Below, one piece after another: positions 1 to 7,256 of a DNA stretch of 64,000 nt. Position 1 is the first letter of the stretch, and the number at the start of each line of letters is the position of its first letter. This DNA is from Myxococcales bacterium (GTDB lineage Bacteria > Myxococcota_A > Polyangia > Polyangiales > Polyangiaceae): contig SECP01000049.1 in assembly GCA_004193285.1 (NCBI GenBank), forward strand, positions 1 through 64,000, read 5' to 3'. A model generated the notes under the pieces. That model saw nothing but the letters and a program-made list of their open reading frames with translations, made no database searches and was not told the DNA's origin. The position numbers and the translations under genes were made by a program.

Positions 1-1
1 C

Positions 2-1741
2 CCCGCCCCTCCAACGCCGCGCAGCAGCCTACCTCCGGCGCCTCCGCCGCCTCCCGCGAAGACCCAGACGTGTGGGTTCCCTCCTCCTCCGCCGCCACCG
101 AGCATGAGCGCGCCGCCCAAGCCGCCCGCTCCCCCGAGCGGAGCGCCCGCAGCCGTGCCTCCCCCACCGCCTCCTCCCGGTGCGCTCCGCGGAAAGGACG
201 AAGACGAGACCACGCCGCTGCCTACCGCGAAGCCGCCAGGGCTCGCGGTTTCCGCGCCGCCCAAGCCGCCCGCTCCCCCGCCTCCTCCGGCCGCGGCCAA
301 GCCTGGCGTGGACATCGACTGGGACGACGAGGACGAAGCGACCCAGGTCTTCGACAAGGGTATCGAGGACACCGCACGCGCGTTGCTCCACAGCGCGCCC
401 CCTCCGCCGCCTGCTGCGGGCGCGCCGCCTCCTCCCCCTCCTGCCGCCGGGGCTCCACCCCCTGCGGCGCGGGCCGCCAGTCTCGTCGGGCGTCCGCTCA
501 GCGTGCCGCCGCCTTCGGTGCCGCGCGCTCCGCTCCCGCCTCCCCCCAAGTCGATGCAGCCGCTGCCGGCGGCGCCGGCGGCGGCGTTCGACGCGCCCTC
601 GCCGACCATCACGCTGCCGCAGCAGCGCAGCAGTCGCGGCGGCATGTGGATGATCATCGCGGCGGTCGTCGTGGTGGGCGCGGCTGCCGCTGCCTACGCC
701 TTGATGCCGAAGAAAGGCTCGTTGGTCGTCTCGGTCTCGGGCCCCAGCGGCAAGGCGATCGACGGCGTCCAGGTCTACGTGGACGGGTCGCAGCGCTGTG
801 ACGCTTCCCCCTGCCAAGTGACCGATCTGTCGCGCGGGGTGCATTTCGTGAAGGTCGCCGCCGCGGGCTACACCACCACCGCCCCCAAGGCGGTCAAGAT
901 CAACGCGGGCGAAGAGAGCGCGGAGAACGTCGAGCTCGCTCGCGGCAGTGAAGGCAGCGGCCTCAAGGTCGTCGCGGAGGGCGCCGGCTTGCGGCTCTCC
1001 GTGGACGGCAAGGATTACGGCCCCCTTCCGCAAGAAATCAAAGACCTGTCGCCGGGCGAGCACACCGTCAAAATCGACGGCGGTGAGCGCTACGAGACGA
1101 TGGAGAAGAAGGTCGTCATCGAGGCGGACAAGCTCTTCAGCATGGAGCCGAAGCTGAAGGTGAAGAAGGGCCTTGCGACGATCAAAGCCGGTTCGAACGC
1201 GGACGGCGCCAAGGTGCTCCTCGTGAGCGGCAGCGAGCGCCGCCCCGTGCCTTCGCTCCCCCTGCGCGTGGACATCACCTCCGACAAGCCGTACAGCATC
1301 GTCGCGACCAAGAAGGGCTTCGGCGAGTTCAAGCAGAACATCGAGTTCGAGGACGGCCAAGCCGAGCGAACGTTCGTGGTCGAGCTCGGCTCGGGCGAAG
1401 CCGCGGCCGAAGAGGACAAGAAAGAGCCGGCCCACAGCGCGCCGGTCGCGGTCGGTGGCGGCGCGAAGCCGGCGCCAGCGGCGCCCGTTGCTCCCGCGGA
1501 GAAGCCGGCGGCGCCGGCGGCGGTGGCGGCGTCCGGCAAGGGCACGCTCAACATCAACTCGATCCCGGTATCCAACGTCATTCTGGACGGCAAGCCGCTC
1601 GGGCAGACGCCGAAGGTCGGCGTCAGCGTGACCCCCGGCTCGCACACCGTGATCTTCGTGCACCCCGAGCACGGGCGTAAGGCCAAGTCGGTCACGGTGG
1701 AAGCCGGCAAGACGGCGGCTGCCATCGTGCGGTTCCCCTGA
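2..1741 (+). CDS. PEGA-repeat membrane protein, 5' end cut by window edge
   Basis: The reading frame is open from base 2, so the true start lies upstream. An internal ATG at 104 is a possible but unconvincing start. Numbered from that Met, residues 1-170 are very Pro/Ala-rich and probably cytoplasmic. A single membrane segment (about 182-201, encoded near 645-706) follows. The rest is at least three PEGA-like beta modules with the pattern VxVDG...DLSxGxHxVKV, at about 206-256, 285-330 and 478-540. An Ala/Pro/Lys linker precedes the last module. PEGA modules are usually extracytoplasmic surface-binding domains, and in myxobacteria they often hang from signalling proteins. The missing N-terminus could carry a zinc ribbon or kinase, but nothing visible says so. 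Confidence 0.85.
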   Translation, partial: PAPPTPRSSLPPAPPPPPAKTQTCGFPPPPPPPSMSAPPKPPAPPSGAPAAVPPPPPPPGALRGKDEDETTPLPTAKPPGLAVSAPPKPPAPPPPPAAAKPGVDIDWDDEDEATQVFDKGIEDTARALLHSAPPPPPAAGAPPPPPPAAGAPPPAARAASLVGRPLSVPPPSVPRAPLPPPPKSMQPLPAAPAAAFDAPSPTITLPQQRSSRGGMWMIIAAVVVVGAAAAAYALMPKKGSLVVSVSGPSGKAIDGVQVYVDGSQRCDASPCQVTDLSRGVHFVKVAAAGYTTTAPKAVKINAGEESAENVELARGSEGSGLKVVAEGAGLRLSVDGKDYGPLPQEIKDLSPGEHTVKIDGGERYETMEKKVVIEADKLFSMEPKLKVKKGLATIKAGSNADGAKVLLVSGSERRPVPSLPLRVDITSDKPYSIVATKKGFGEFKQNIEFEDGQAERTFVVELGSGEAAAEEDKKEPAHSAPVAVGGGAKPAPAAPVAPAEKPAAPAAVAASGKGTLNINSIPVSNVILDGKPLGQTPKVGVSVTPGSHTVIFVHPEHGRKAKSVTVEAGKTAAAIVRFP

Positions 1742-1751
1742 AGCGCGGCGG

Positions 1752-3617
1752 TTACGGCGGGCTGCTCACGAGCGCTACGACGCGCTCGTGAACGGCCCGC
1801 GCCCGCTCCGAACGATCTTCCAGCGCCCACTCGAGCCGCTCCGTGCCTTCGGAGCCGAAGCGCTCGCGGTACTTCGTCAGAAGAGCGCGAGCGGGCTCTG
1901 GCGCGCCCTCCACGACGAGCGCCTCCACTCCTTGCCGCGCGAGCTCCGCGTCCGCGCCCGGCGCCTGCAGGGTGTTCTCCAACCGCTCGGCGAGCTCGGG
2001 GTGGCGCTGAGAGGCGATGTCCAGTGCTTGTGCTTCGGCGAGCGATGGCGACCGCGCCCGCTCGGCGCGCTGCACGAGCTCCAAGAAGCGGGCGGCCGCC
2101 GCTAGCTCTGGCGCGAGCTGACGAGCCCGCTCGGCTTCCGCACGTGCCGTCTGCAGGTCCCCCGCGTTGAGCGCGATGGCCGCGCGTCGCAACCGAAACG
2201 CTGCGCGGCGGGGCGCCGCCGCGACCAGGCGCGACGCTAGCTCCGCGGCGAGCTCACGCTGGCCGGCTGCCATCGCCGCGAGGGCTGCGTTATCGAGGGC
2301 CTGGCCGCGCTCGCGCAAATCCAGCGGAATGGCGCGATGGGAGAGTCGAAGGGCGTCTTCGAACGCGCCTGCGCGGTAGGCGACCGCGCCGAGCTCGATG
2401 AGCGGCGTGGCGTCCTCCGGGGTCACGCGCGCGGCCTCCGCCCAAAAGCGCGCCTCGTCTGCGTAATCGCCCACGCGCTGAAAGCTCCGCACTCCGCACC
2501 CAAAGGTGAGCGCGAGCAGCGCCGCGGAGAGCCACCTTACGCGGCTCGAAAGGGCCACCACCGCAGGGGCGGCGGCGACCAACAGCGCGGCACTGGGAAG
2601 GTACAGGTAGCGGTCCGCGGCCACCACGGTAACCGGCAGCGCCGTGAGGTGGAGCACGAGCAGGAGCGGCGCGGTAGCGACGAGCAGCCACACGCGCGTC
2701 TGGGGAGCCGCGCGGCGCCACTTCGGGAATGCGAGCACCAACGCGACGAGCGCCGCCGCCCCCAGCGTGACGAAGAGCCAGCTCGGCCGGTCGATGCGGC
2801 CGAGCAAGCTGCGCGGCTGCATCGGATTGAGCACCATGAACAGGTAGCGGCCGAGCGCTTCGAAGCACGAAAGAGCGCGCGCGGCGGGGCTTCGCGCGGC
2901 GCCGCCGCCCCAGCTCCAGGCTCCCGCGGAAGCGCGAAGTGCGACGTACGCACCCAGCGCGAGCAGCGGCGCTGCGAGGCGCGTCCACCGCGAGTAGCGC
3001 GGCGAGCGCGCCGACAGCTCGACGAGCAGCAGGGCCAGCACCGCCGCCACGCCCGTTTCCTTACTCAACAGCGCCAAGAAGGCGAGCAGGCTCGCCAGCA
3101 GCAGCCGCGGCAGGGACCCGGGCCGGTGCAGCCAGAGCGCGGCGAGCGTCAGCAAGGTCGCCAGCAAATCCGTGCGCCCAGAGATCCAAGCCGCCGCCTC
3201 CGTGAGGCGCGGTAACAGTCCCCAGCAGGCGCTGAGCAGAAACGCGAGCTTCGGGTCGGCGCCGCGCCGCCGCAGCAGAGCGAATAGCAGCGCGACGCAG
3301 CCGAGGTGCAGCAGCAGATTCGTCAGGTGAAAGCCGCTGGCGTTGTCACCGTGAAGCGCGTGATCGCTCAGGAACGTGAGAGAAGTGAGCGGCCGGTAGT
3401 AGGCGTCGCTCGCTCCTTGCCCCGACGTCCCCAACCAAAACGGCTGACGGAACAGCGCCGCCACCTGGCCCTCGCGGACCAGTCGGGACTCGAGGACGAG
3501 CGCACGGTCATCCCATAAAAATGGGCCCTCCAGCACGCGCGCGTAGACGCACGCGACGACCAGGAGCGCGAGTGCCGAGAGCAGCCAGGGCCGCGGCTCC
3601 CGCTGACCAGCGCTCAT
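1752..3617 (-). CDS. TMTC/PMT-like multi-spanning membrane protein with C-terminal TPRs
   Basis: A protein of 621 aa. An N-terminal hydrophobic helix is followed by an Asp-Asp motif (FLWDDRALV). Next come YYRPLTSLTF, WISGRTDLLA and LLSKETG stretches typical of TMTC/DUF1736 proteins, a GT-C branch related to protein O-mannosyltransferases. About ten membrane helices fill roughly residues 10-370. The last 250 residues are Ala/Arg-rich helical repeats resembling TPRs. The likely role is transfer of a lipid-linked sugar to exported proteins or protein handling at the membrane; this is inferred from family resemblance. The start is the ATG in an ATGA overlap with the upstream TPR gene; the longer frame to 3773 lies entirely inside that gene. 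It is the last gene of the pilin block. Confidence 0.85.
   Translation of the reverse strand: MSAGQREPRPWLLSALALLVVACVYARVLEGPFLWDDRALVLESRLVREGQVAALFRQPFWLGTSGQGASDAYYRPLTSLTFLSDHALHGDNASGFHLTNLLLHLGCVALLFALLRRRGADPKLAFLLSACWGLLPRLTEAAAWISGRTDLLATLLTLAALWLHRPGSLPRLLLASLLAFLALLSKETGVAAVLALLLVELSARSPRYSRWTRLAAPLLALGAYVALRASAGAWSWGGGAARSPAARALSCFEALGRYLFMVLNPMQPRSLLGRIDRPSWLFVTLGAAALVALVLAFPKWRRAAPQTRVWLLVATAPLLLVLHLTALPVTVVAADRYLYLPSAALLVAAAPAVVALSSRVRWLSAALLALTFGCGVRSFQRVGDYADEARFWAEAARVTPEDATPLIELGAVAYRAGAFEDALRLSHRAIPLDLRERGQALDNAALAAMAAGQRELAAELASRLVAAAPRRAAFRLRRAAIALNAGDLQTARAEAERARQLAPELAAAARFLELVQRAERARSPSLAEAQALDIASQRHPELAERLENTLQAPGADAELARQGVEALVVEGAPEPARALLTKYRERFGSEGTERLEWALEDRSERARAVHERVVALVSSPP
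1767..1790 (+). terminator. Possible hairpin terminator of the PEGA gene
   Basis: A perfect 9-bp inverted repeat (CACGAGCGC / GCGCTCGTG, loop TACGAC) sits 25 bases after the PEGA stop. It lies inside the 3' coding end of the convergent gene. There is no T-tract, so intrinsic termination is uncertain and the repeat may only reflect coding sequence. Confidence 0.25.
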
Positions 3618-4543
3618 GGCTGGCTCGAGCCATGGAGCTTGCCCCAACTGCGCCAGCTCGTGGCGCAGCGCGAAGGCTCGCTCGGGCGGAGCCCCGCGCA
3701 AGCGGCCGCATCGAAGCGCGGCCCGAGCGCGCCGATCTCCACGCGGGGGGACAGCGGCAAATCCGCCTGCCATTCGTCACGAAAGCGCTGCTGCACCGCG
3801 GCGAGCTTCATGCGCTCGTCCTGCCCGGCTATCTGCGACAGGTACGCGGCCGCGAGCTCCTGGAGCTTGGGATCCTCGCTCATGTTCTGCAGGCGAACGA
3901 GCATGTCCCTCGCGGCGCCGACCTGGCCTTCTCGGTTCAGCAGCCGAGCCGCGGTCACGCAGTGGTACGGGATGTTGTCGTTGGAGCCGATGAGGTTGCA
4001 GGCTTGCATGAGGTGCTGAGCCCCGGCGCGACGAAACTCCTCTTGCTCGGCCGGGTTGCTCAAGCGCCCGGGGGCCAGGTACGCCAAGAATTGACCCGAG
4101 GACGACCAGAGCTCCTGATCGTAAGGCAGGTTCCGCAGGCCGCGCTCTTGAATGGCGCGAGCGCGACGATAAAAGCTCTCTGGAGGCGCCTGTGGCTGCA
4201 GCGTCAAAAGCGTGTCCGCGTACCAGTACGGCGCACGGAAGGTGGGATCCAGCCGGTTGATGACGTCCAGGTAGTCCCCGACGTGCTCGAACAAGCGACG
4301 CCGCTGAAAGTGCAGGCCGTAAGAGACGAGGACGTGGCCGTAGATCACGTCCGCCATGGCGGAGCGGTAACCGAGGCTGCCCACGTAGGTTTGCTCCACG
4401 CCCGGCAGCAGGTACGCCGCCGCCCCCTCTTTGACCTCTGAAAATGACTTGGCGAGCGGAGCGCGACAGAGCCCGACGACGAGCGCGCCCGCGAGCGCGA
4501 GCCCGAGCCCGAGCGCGTCCGCCGCGCGGCTACTCCACTTCAC
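3614..4543 (-). CDS. Membrane-anchored TPR-like protein of the pilin cluster
   Basis: A protein of 309 aa with an N-terminal hydrophobic segment (about residues 9-27, LGLGLALAGALVVGLCRAP) acting as signal or anchor. Helical repeats follow that resemble TPRs (VGDYLDVINRLDPTFRAPYWYAD; RAGAQHLMQACNLIGSNDNIPYHCVTAARLL). The start overlaps the end of the upstream pilin gene by 14 bases, and the stop overlaps the next start by 4 bases (ATGA), so translation is probably coupled to both. I do not recognise a named family. TPR proteins next to pilins often act as pilotins or assembly scaffolds, which is a reasonable but unproven guess. Confidence 0.8.
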   Translation of the reverse strand: MKWSSRAADALGLGLALAGALVVGLCRAPLAKSFSEVKEGAAAYLLPGVEQTYVGSLGYRSAMADVIYGHVLVSYGLHFQRRRLFEHVGDYLDVINRLDPTFRAPYWYADTLLTLQPQAPPESFYRRARAIQERGLRNLPYDQELWSSSGQFLAYLAPGRLSNPAEQEEFRRAGAQHLMQACNLIGSNDNIPYHCVTAARLLNREGQVGAARDMLVRLQNMSEDPKLQELAAAYLSQIAGQDERMKLAAVQQRFRDEWQADLPLSPRVEIGALGPRFDAAACAGLRPSEPSRCATSWRSWGKLHGSSQP

Positions 4544-5015
4544 GCGTCACCTCGAGCGGTAACGTTTGCGGGCTACTGCCGGGCCGTACCGCGCCCGATA
4601 TCTGGAAGGTGCTCTGCACGCCGTCCCCATCCAAATCCCCATGAGCGGTCGCGGTGTACGTGGACTGGTCCGCGCCATTCGTCGAGCTCCACTCGAAGCT
4701 GAAGGCGTGAGGGGTGTCGATCGCGAAGTCCAGCAAGCGCCAGCTGGCGTGGGCCCAAGTGCCAGGCGGGTCCGTCACCAGCTCGCCGCGCGGCACCTGG
4801 GAGGGCGTGAGGCCGACACTGGGCGGGAAGGCCTGAGAGAGCGGCGCGTTGTCCGCCAGCACCGCTGCGCGCGCGGACAAGCGCTGCAACCCCTCCAGCG
4901 GCTCGGTGAGCCGCGAGGCGTGCAGGTTCCTGACGAACGGGGGCACGAAAACGGCCAGAACACTGCCGCCGATGGCAAAGGCCAGGGCCGCTTCGACAGG
5001 GGTCAGGGCGCGCAT
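4530..5015 (-). CDS. Divergent type IV pilin-like protein
   Basis: A protein of 161 aa. The N-terminus MRA-LTPVEAALAFAIGG fits a class III prepilin signal with Ala at -1, Glu at +5 and a hydrophobic helix after it. However, position +1 is Leu and +3 is Pro rather than the usual Phe and Leu. The leader would be only three residues. A GTG at 5081 would give a longer leader but lies inside the hairpin of the upstream terminator, so the ATG at 5015 is preferred. The C-terminal half carries GDLDGDGVQSTF, the same Asp-rich loop seen in the other three pilins. It is separated from the upstream pilin by a terminator and overlaps the downstream TPR gene, so it may be a minor pilin or pseudopilin. Confidence 0.75.
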   Translation of the reverse strand: MRALTPVEAALAFAIGGSVLAVFVPPFVRNLHASRLTEPLEGLQRLSARAAVLADNAPLSQAFPPSVGLTPSQVPRGELVTDPPGTWAHASWRLLDFAIDTPHAFSFEWSSTNGADQSTYTATAHGDLDGDGVQSTFQISGAVRPGSSPQTLPLEVTREVE

Positions 5016-5047
5016 CGCGAAGGCCCAAAGGTTTGCACGCGGGGCAC

Positions 5048-5094
5048 AAAAAGGCGAGAGCCCCGGGCCCTGAAGGACCACGGGGCTCTTGCCT
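5048..5094 (-). terminator. Rho-independent terminator after the 5118-5711 pilin
   Basis: A 14-bp stem (5052-5065 with 5081-5094, one G-T pair) and a 15-base loop are followed on the minus strand by five T residues (5052-5048). It lies 24 bases after the pilin stop and before the next pilin, so it would limit read-through into the downstream genes. Confidence 0.8.
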
Positions 5095-5117
5095 CGGTGC
5101 GAATGCGCTAAACGAGC

Positions 5118-5711
5118 TTATTCGTCGGGAGCGGACTCGACCATGTTCGGCGCGATCACGAGCTGCAGCACGTTCGCCTCCGCGGCGATGGCGCCGGCAA
5201 CGGTGAACGTGGACAGAATGCCGTCGCCGTCCAAGTCACCCTGCGCGGAACAGCTGATCGACGTGCCGGAAGCAGAGCGATCCGCGGTCGCGGCGGGAGC
5301 GGTGTAGTTGTACATGTAGTACTGGGGGTCGGCCATCGAGAAATGGAGGCAGTCCCACGCCGCGCCCGACCAGTTGCTGGGCGCAGATTGCCACTTCTTG
5401 GCGGCGACGAGCGCCTTGTCCGACGGGACCGCCGCGCTGGCGCCCGGGCACACGTTGTTCGATACCGCGCTGGACGTATTGAAAGCCATGACCGTGCCGG
5501 CCATGCCTTCCTTGTAATACGCAGTCGACGCGTCCTTCGACATTTGGCCGACGCCGTTGCGGGCTTCTGCCGTCTTTGCGTTCGCCATGTACTTGCGCAC
5601 GCCGTAGATGGCGAGCGCGGCCAAGATGCCGACGATTGCGACGACGATCATGAGCTCGACCAGCGTGAAGCCGCGGCTCTTACGAAGTTGCTTCCTCAAT
5701 TTGCGAATCAT
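5118..5711 (-). CDS. Type IV major-pilin-like protein
   Basis: A protein of 197 aa. A basic leader (MIRKLRKQLRKSRG) precedes the classical prepilin site FTLVELMIVVAIVGILAALAIYG, with Gly at -1 and Glu at +5, cleaved and methylated by PilD in known systems. The globular part has three Cys residues and ends with GDLDGDGILSTF (residues 158-169), a DxDxDG-like loop that could bind calcium. It is the most canonical of the four pilins here and has its own terminator, consistent with high expression. No pilB, pilC, pilT or pilD is in the window, so whether it is the main motility pilin or an accessory one cannot be told. Confidence 0.9.
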   Translation of the reverse strand: MIRKLRKQLRKSRGFTLVELMIVVAIVGILAALAIYGVRKYMANAKTAEARNGVGQMSKDASTAYYKEGMAGTVMAFNTSSAVSNNVCPGASAAVPSDKALVAAKKWQSAPSNWSGAAWDCLHFSMADPQYYMYNYTAPAATADRSASGTSISCSAQGDLDGDGILSTFTVAGAIAAEANVLQLVIAPNMVESAPDE

Positions 5712-5822
5712 TCGATGTCTCCTTCGGGTCGGGTGGGCGGGTTGGTTTGCGCCGGGCCACCCGACCCCGCGCGCGCTGTGCTTTCACCGACTTGAGCCGG
5801 TGTGGAATTTAGAAACGCTGAC

Positions 5823-6368
5823 TCATCCCTCTTCCTTGTCGGGGAAGATTTCGGCGGTGAGGCTCGTGCCCACGTAGCTGCCGACGGTGCCGTTGCCGTC
5901 CAGATCCGCGACCGCCTTGATGAGGTACCAAGGCTGGCCCGTGGCGCTGGTGGGGTAGTTGCCGATGGTGAAGCCAGGCGACGCGGGCGCCATCGAGCCC
6001 GGGCCCGCGGCGCAGCCGTAGATGAACATGACCGGACCAGAAGCCCGAACGCCGAGCTCGCGCCAGCCATTGGCGACCGCGTCCGTACCGCCGCCCCAAG
6101 ACACCTTGCCGCCGCCCTTGAGCGGCGTCGTCGCCGGGTAAAACGTGCTGTAGTTGTCCAGCTTGTTGACCCCGCTGATGTCCTTGTAGGCGAAGGTGTC
6201 GCGGTAGTACTCCTCCTGCGCCATCTTGATCGCGCCGATCATGACGAGCGCCTCGCTCGTCTTGCTGCTCCGTATGTACTTACGGATGCCGACGGTGCCG
6301 AGCACCGCGAGGATGGCGACGATCGCGACGACGGCCATGAGCTCCACCAACGTGAAGCCACGCGCCAT
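5823..6368 (-). CDS. Type IV pilin-like protein
   Basis: A protein of 181 aa from the ATG at 6368, giving the short leader MARG and the prepilin site GFTLVELMAVVAIVAILAVL. A GAAGG ribosome site lies 8 bases upstream. The frame is open to 6449, but that start would lie upstream of the predicted -24/-12 promoter (6429-6444), which supports 6368. An intermediate ATG at 6413 would sit almost at the expected transcript start. The C-terminal part holds ADLDGNGTVGSY, a variant of the Asp-rich loop of its neighbours. Two Cys-poor beta segments are seen and no further domain is recognised. It is the middle of three consecutive pilin genes. Confidence 0.88.
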   Translation of the reverse strand: MARGFTLVELMAVVAIVAILAVLGTVGIRKYIRSSKTSEALVMIGAIKMAQEEYYRDTFAYKDISGVNKLDNYSTFYPATTPLKGGGKVSWGGGTDAVANGWRELGVRASGPVMFIYGCAAGPGSMAPASPGFTIGNYPTSATGQPWYLIKAVADLDGNGTVGSYVGTSLTAEIFPDKEEG

Positions 6369-6428
6369 GCGACGAGCCTTCACGGGGGACTGGGGAGCGA
6401 GCACCAAGTGCATCCAGCTCAGCCTCAA

Positions 6429-6444
6429 AGCAACTCCCGAGCCA
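6429..6444 (-). promoter_or_regulatory. Predicted sigma-54 (-24/-12) promoter of a pilin gene
   Basis: On the minus strand the site reads TGGCTCG-GGAG-TTGCT. It matches the sigma-54 consensus TGGCACG-N4-TTGCW with one mismatch and exact spacing. A transcript would start near 6419, about 50 bases before the ATG at 6368. An NtrC-type activator is encoded in the same block. Confidence 0.6.
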
Positions 6445-6560
6445 CCCACACTCGTTCAGACTGCCTCACAGGCGCAGCGGCGCGCGCACCCCGCGGTTTT
6501 ACGCGCTTTATCGACATTTTCCCGAGCGCCCGAGCAGCTCGAAGTTGCCCGAGAATTGCC

Positions 6561-6579
6561 GGTGACAAAAATCGTCACT
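6561..6579 (-). promoter_or_regulatory. Possible enhancer site for an NtrC-type activator
   Basis: An imperfect palindrome with GTGAC (6562-6566) and GTCAC (6574-6578) arms around an A/T-rich centre lies about 150 bases upstream of the predicted sigma-54 start. That is the usual distance for activator binding. The arms are short, so this is suggestive only. Confidence 0.3.
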
Positions 6580-6623
6580 CACGGGCGAGGGAGTCGCCGA
6601 AAAGCGTCCCTCCCGAGCCGCGG

Positions 6624-7193
6624 CTACTCGCCCTCGTTCTCCACGAAGACTTCCGCGTCCACGCTCGTCGCGACGCCGCGCATGATCACACCATCGCCGT
6701 CCAGATCGCCGCGAAACTGGAGAACGTACCAAGGGTCGGCGGAGGCGGGGATCACGACCGCGGTCGAGGTTTGCAGCGCGGGGTAAGCCTGGCCGGCCAG
6801 GCCGGCATTCACCAAGTAGCCGAAGTGCGTACCGCCGGTGGCGGGGATGCCCAGCGATGCCCAGCGCGTGTAGTCCGGATGGCTCGTCTGCACCCACGAG
6901 TAGGACTTCTGACCCGGGGTCTGCATCGGGTAGTAGCGGTTGGCGGTACCCGAGCAATCCATGAATTGGCCGTTTTCCGAGCGAAACGCGAGCTGCCCCG
7001 CGCGCACCCACTGGGCCCCGGCCAAGGCGCTGGTGGTTTTTGCCGCCCGCATGTGCCCGCGCACTAGCGTGATCGCGACCGCCGACAAAATGCCGAGAAT
7101 GGCCACGACCGTCATCAACTCCACGAGCGTGAAGGCGCGGAGGCGTGCCTTCGAGCGGGGACGCCGCGGGAGCATTCGCGAAGGCATTGCCAC
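6624..7193 (-). CDS. Type IV pilin-like protein, Ala at cleavage site
   Basis: A protein of 189 aa. A leader of about 20 residues rich in Arg (MAMPSRMLPRRPRSKARLRA) precedes FTLVELMTVVAILGILSAVAITLV, with Ala instead of Gly at -1 and Glu at +5. An internal ATG at 7175 is an alternative start. The C-terminal region contains FRGDLDGDGVIMRG, the loop shared by the cluster. Ala at -1 is tolerated by some prepilin peptidases, so the protein is probably still processed. It is the first of the pilin genes in transcription order and follows the glycosyltransferase-like gene by 63 bases. Confidence 0.87.
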   Translation of the reverse strand: MAMPSRMLPRRPRSKARLRAFTLVELMTVVAILGILSAVAITLVRGHMRAAKTTSALAGAQWVRAGQLAFRSENGQFMDCSGTANRYYPMQTPGQKSYSWVQTSHPDYTRWASLGIPATGGTHFGYLVNAGLAGQAYPALQTSTAVVIPASADPWYVLQFRGDLDGDGVIMRGVATSVDAEVFVENEGE

Positions 7194-7256
7194 GATAGTA
7201 GCGGAAGGGCGCCACTTCGACCACCGCGCCGCGCGCAGCTCTCCCCACGCCCGCCG

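Noticed and set aside
29..1672. 547-codon open frame on the minus strand opposite the PEGA gene
   Set aside because: Arg-rich product with no domain; a typical shadow of high-GC coding sequence, while the plus frame has clear PEGA modules.
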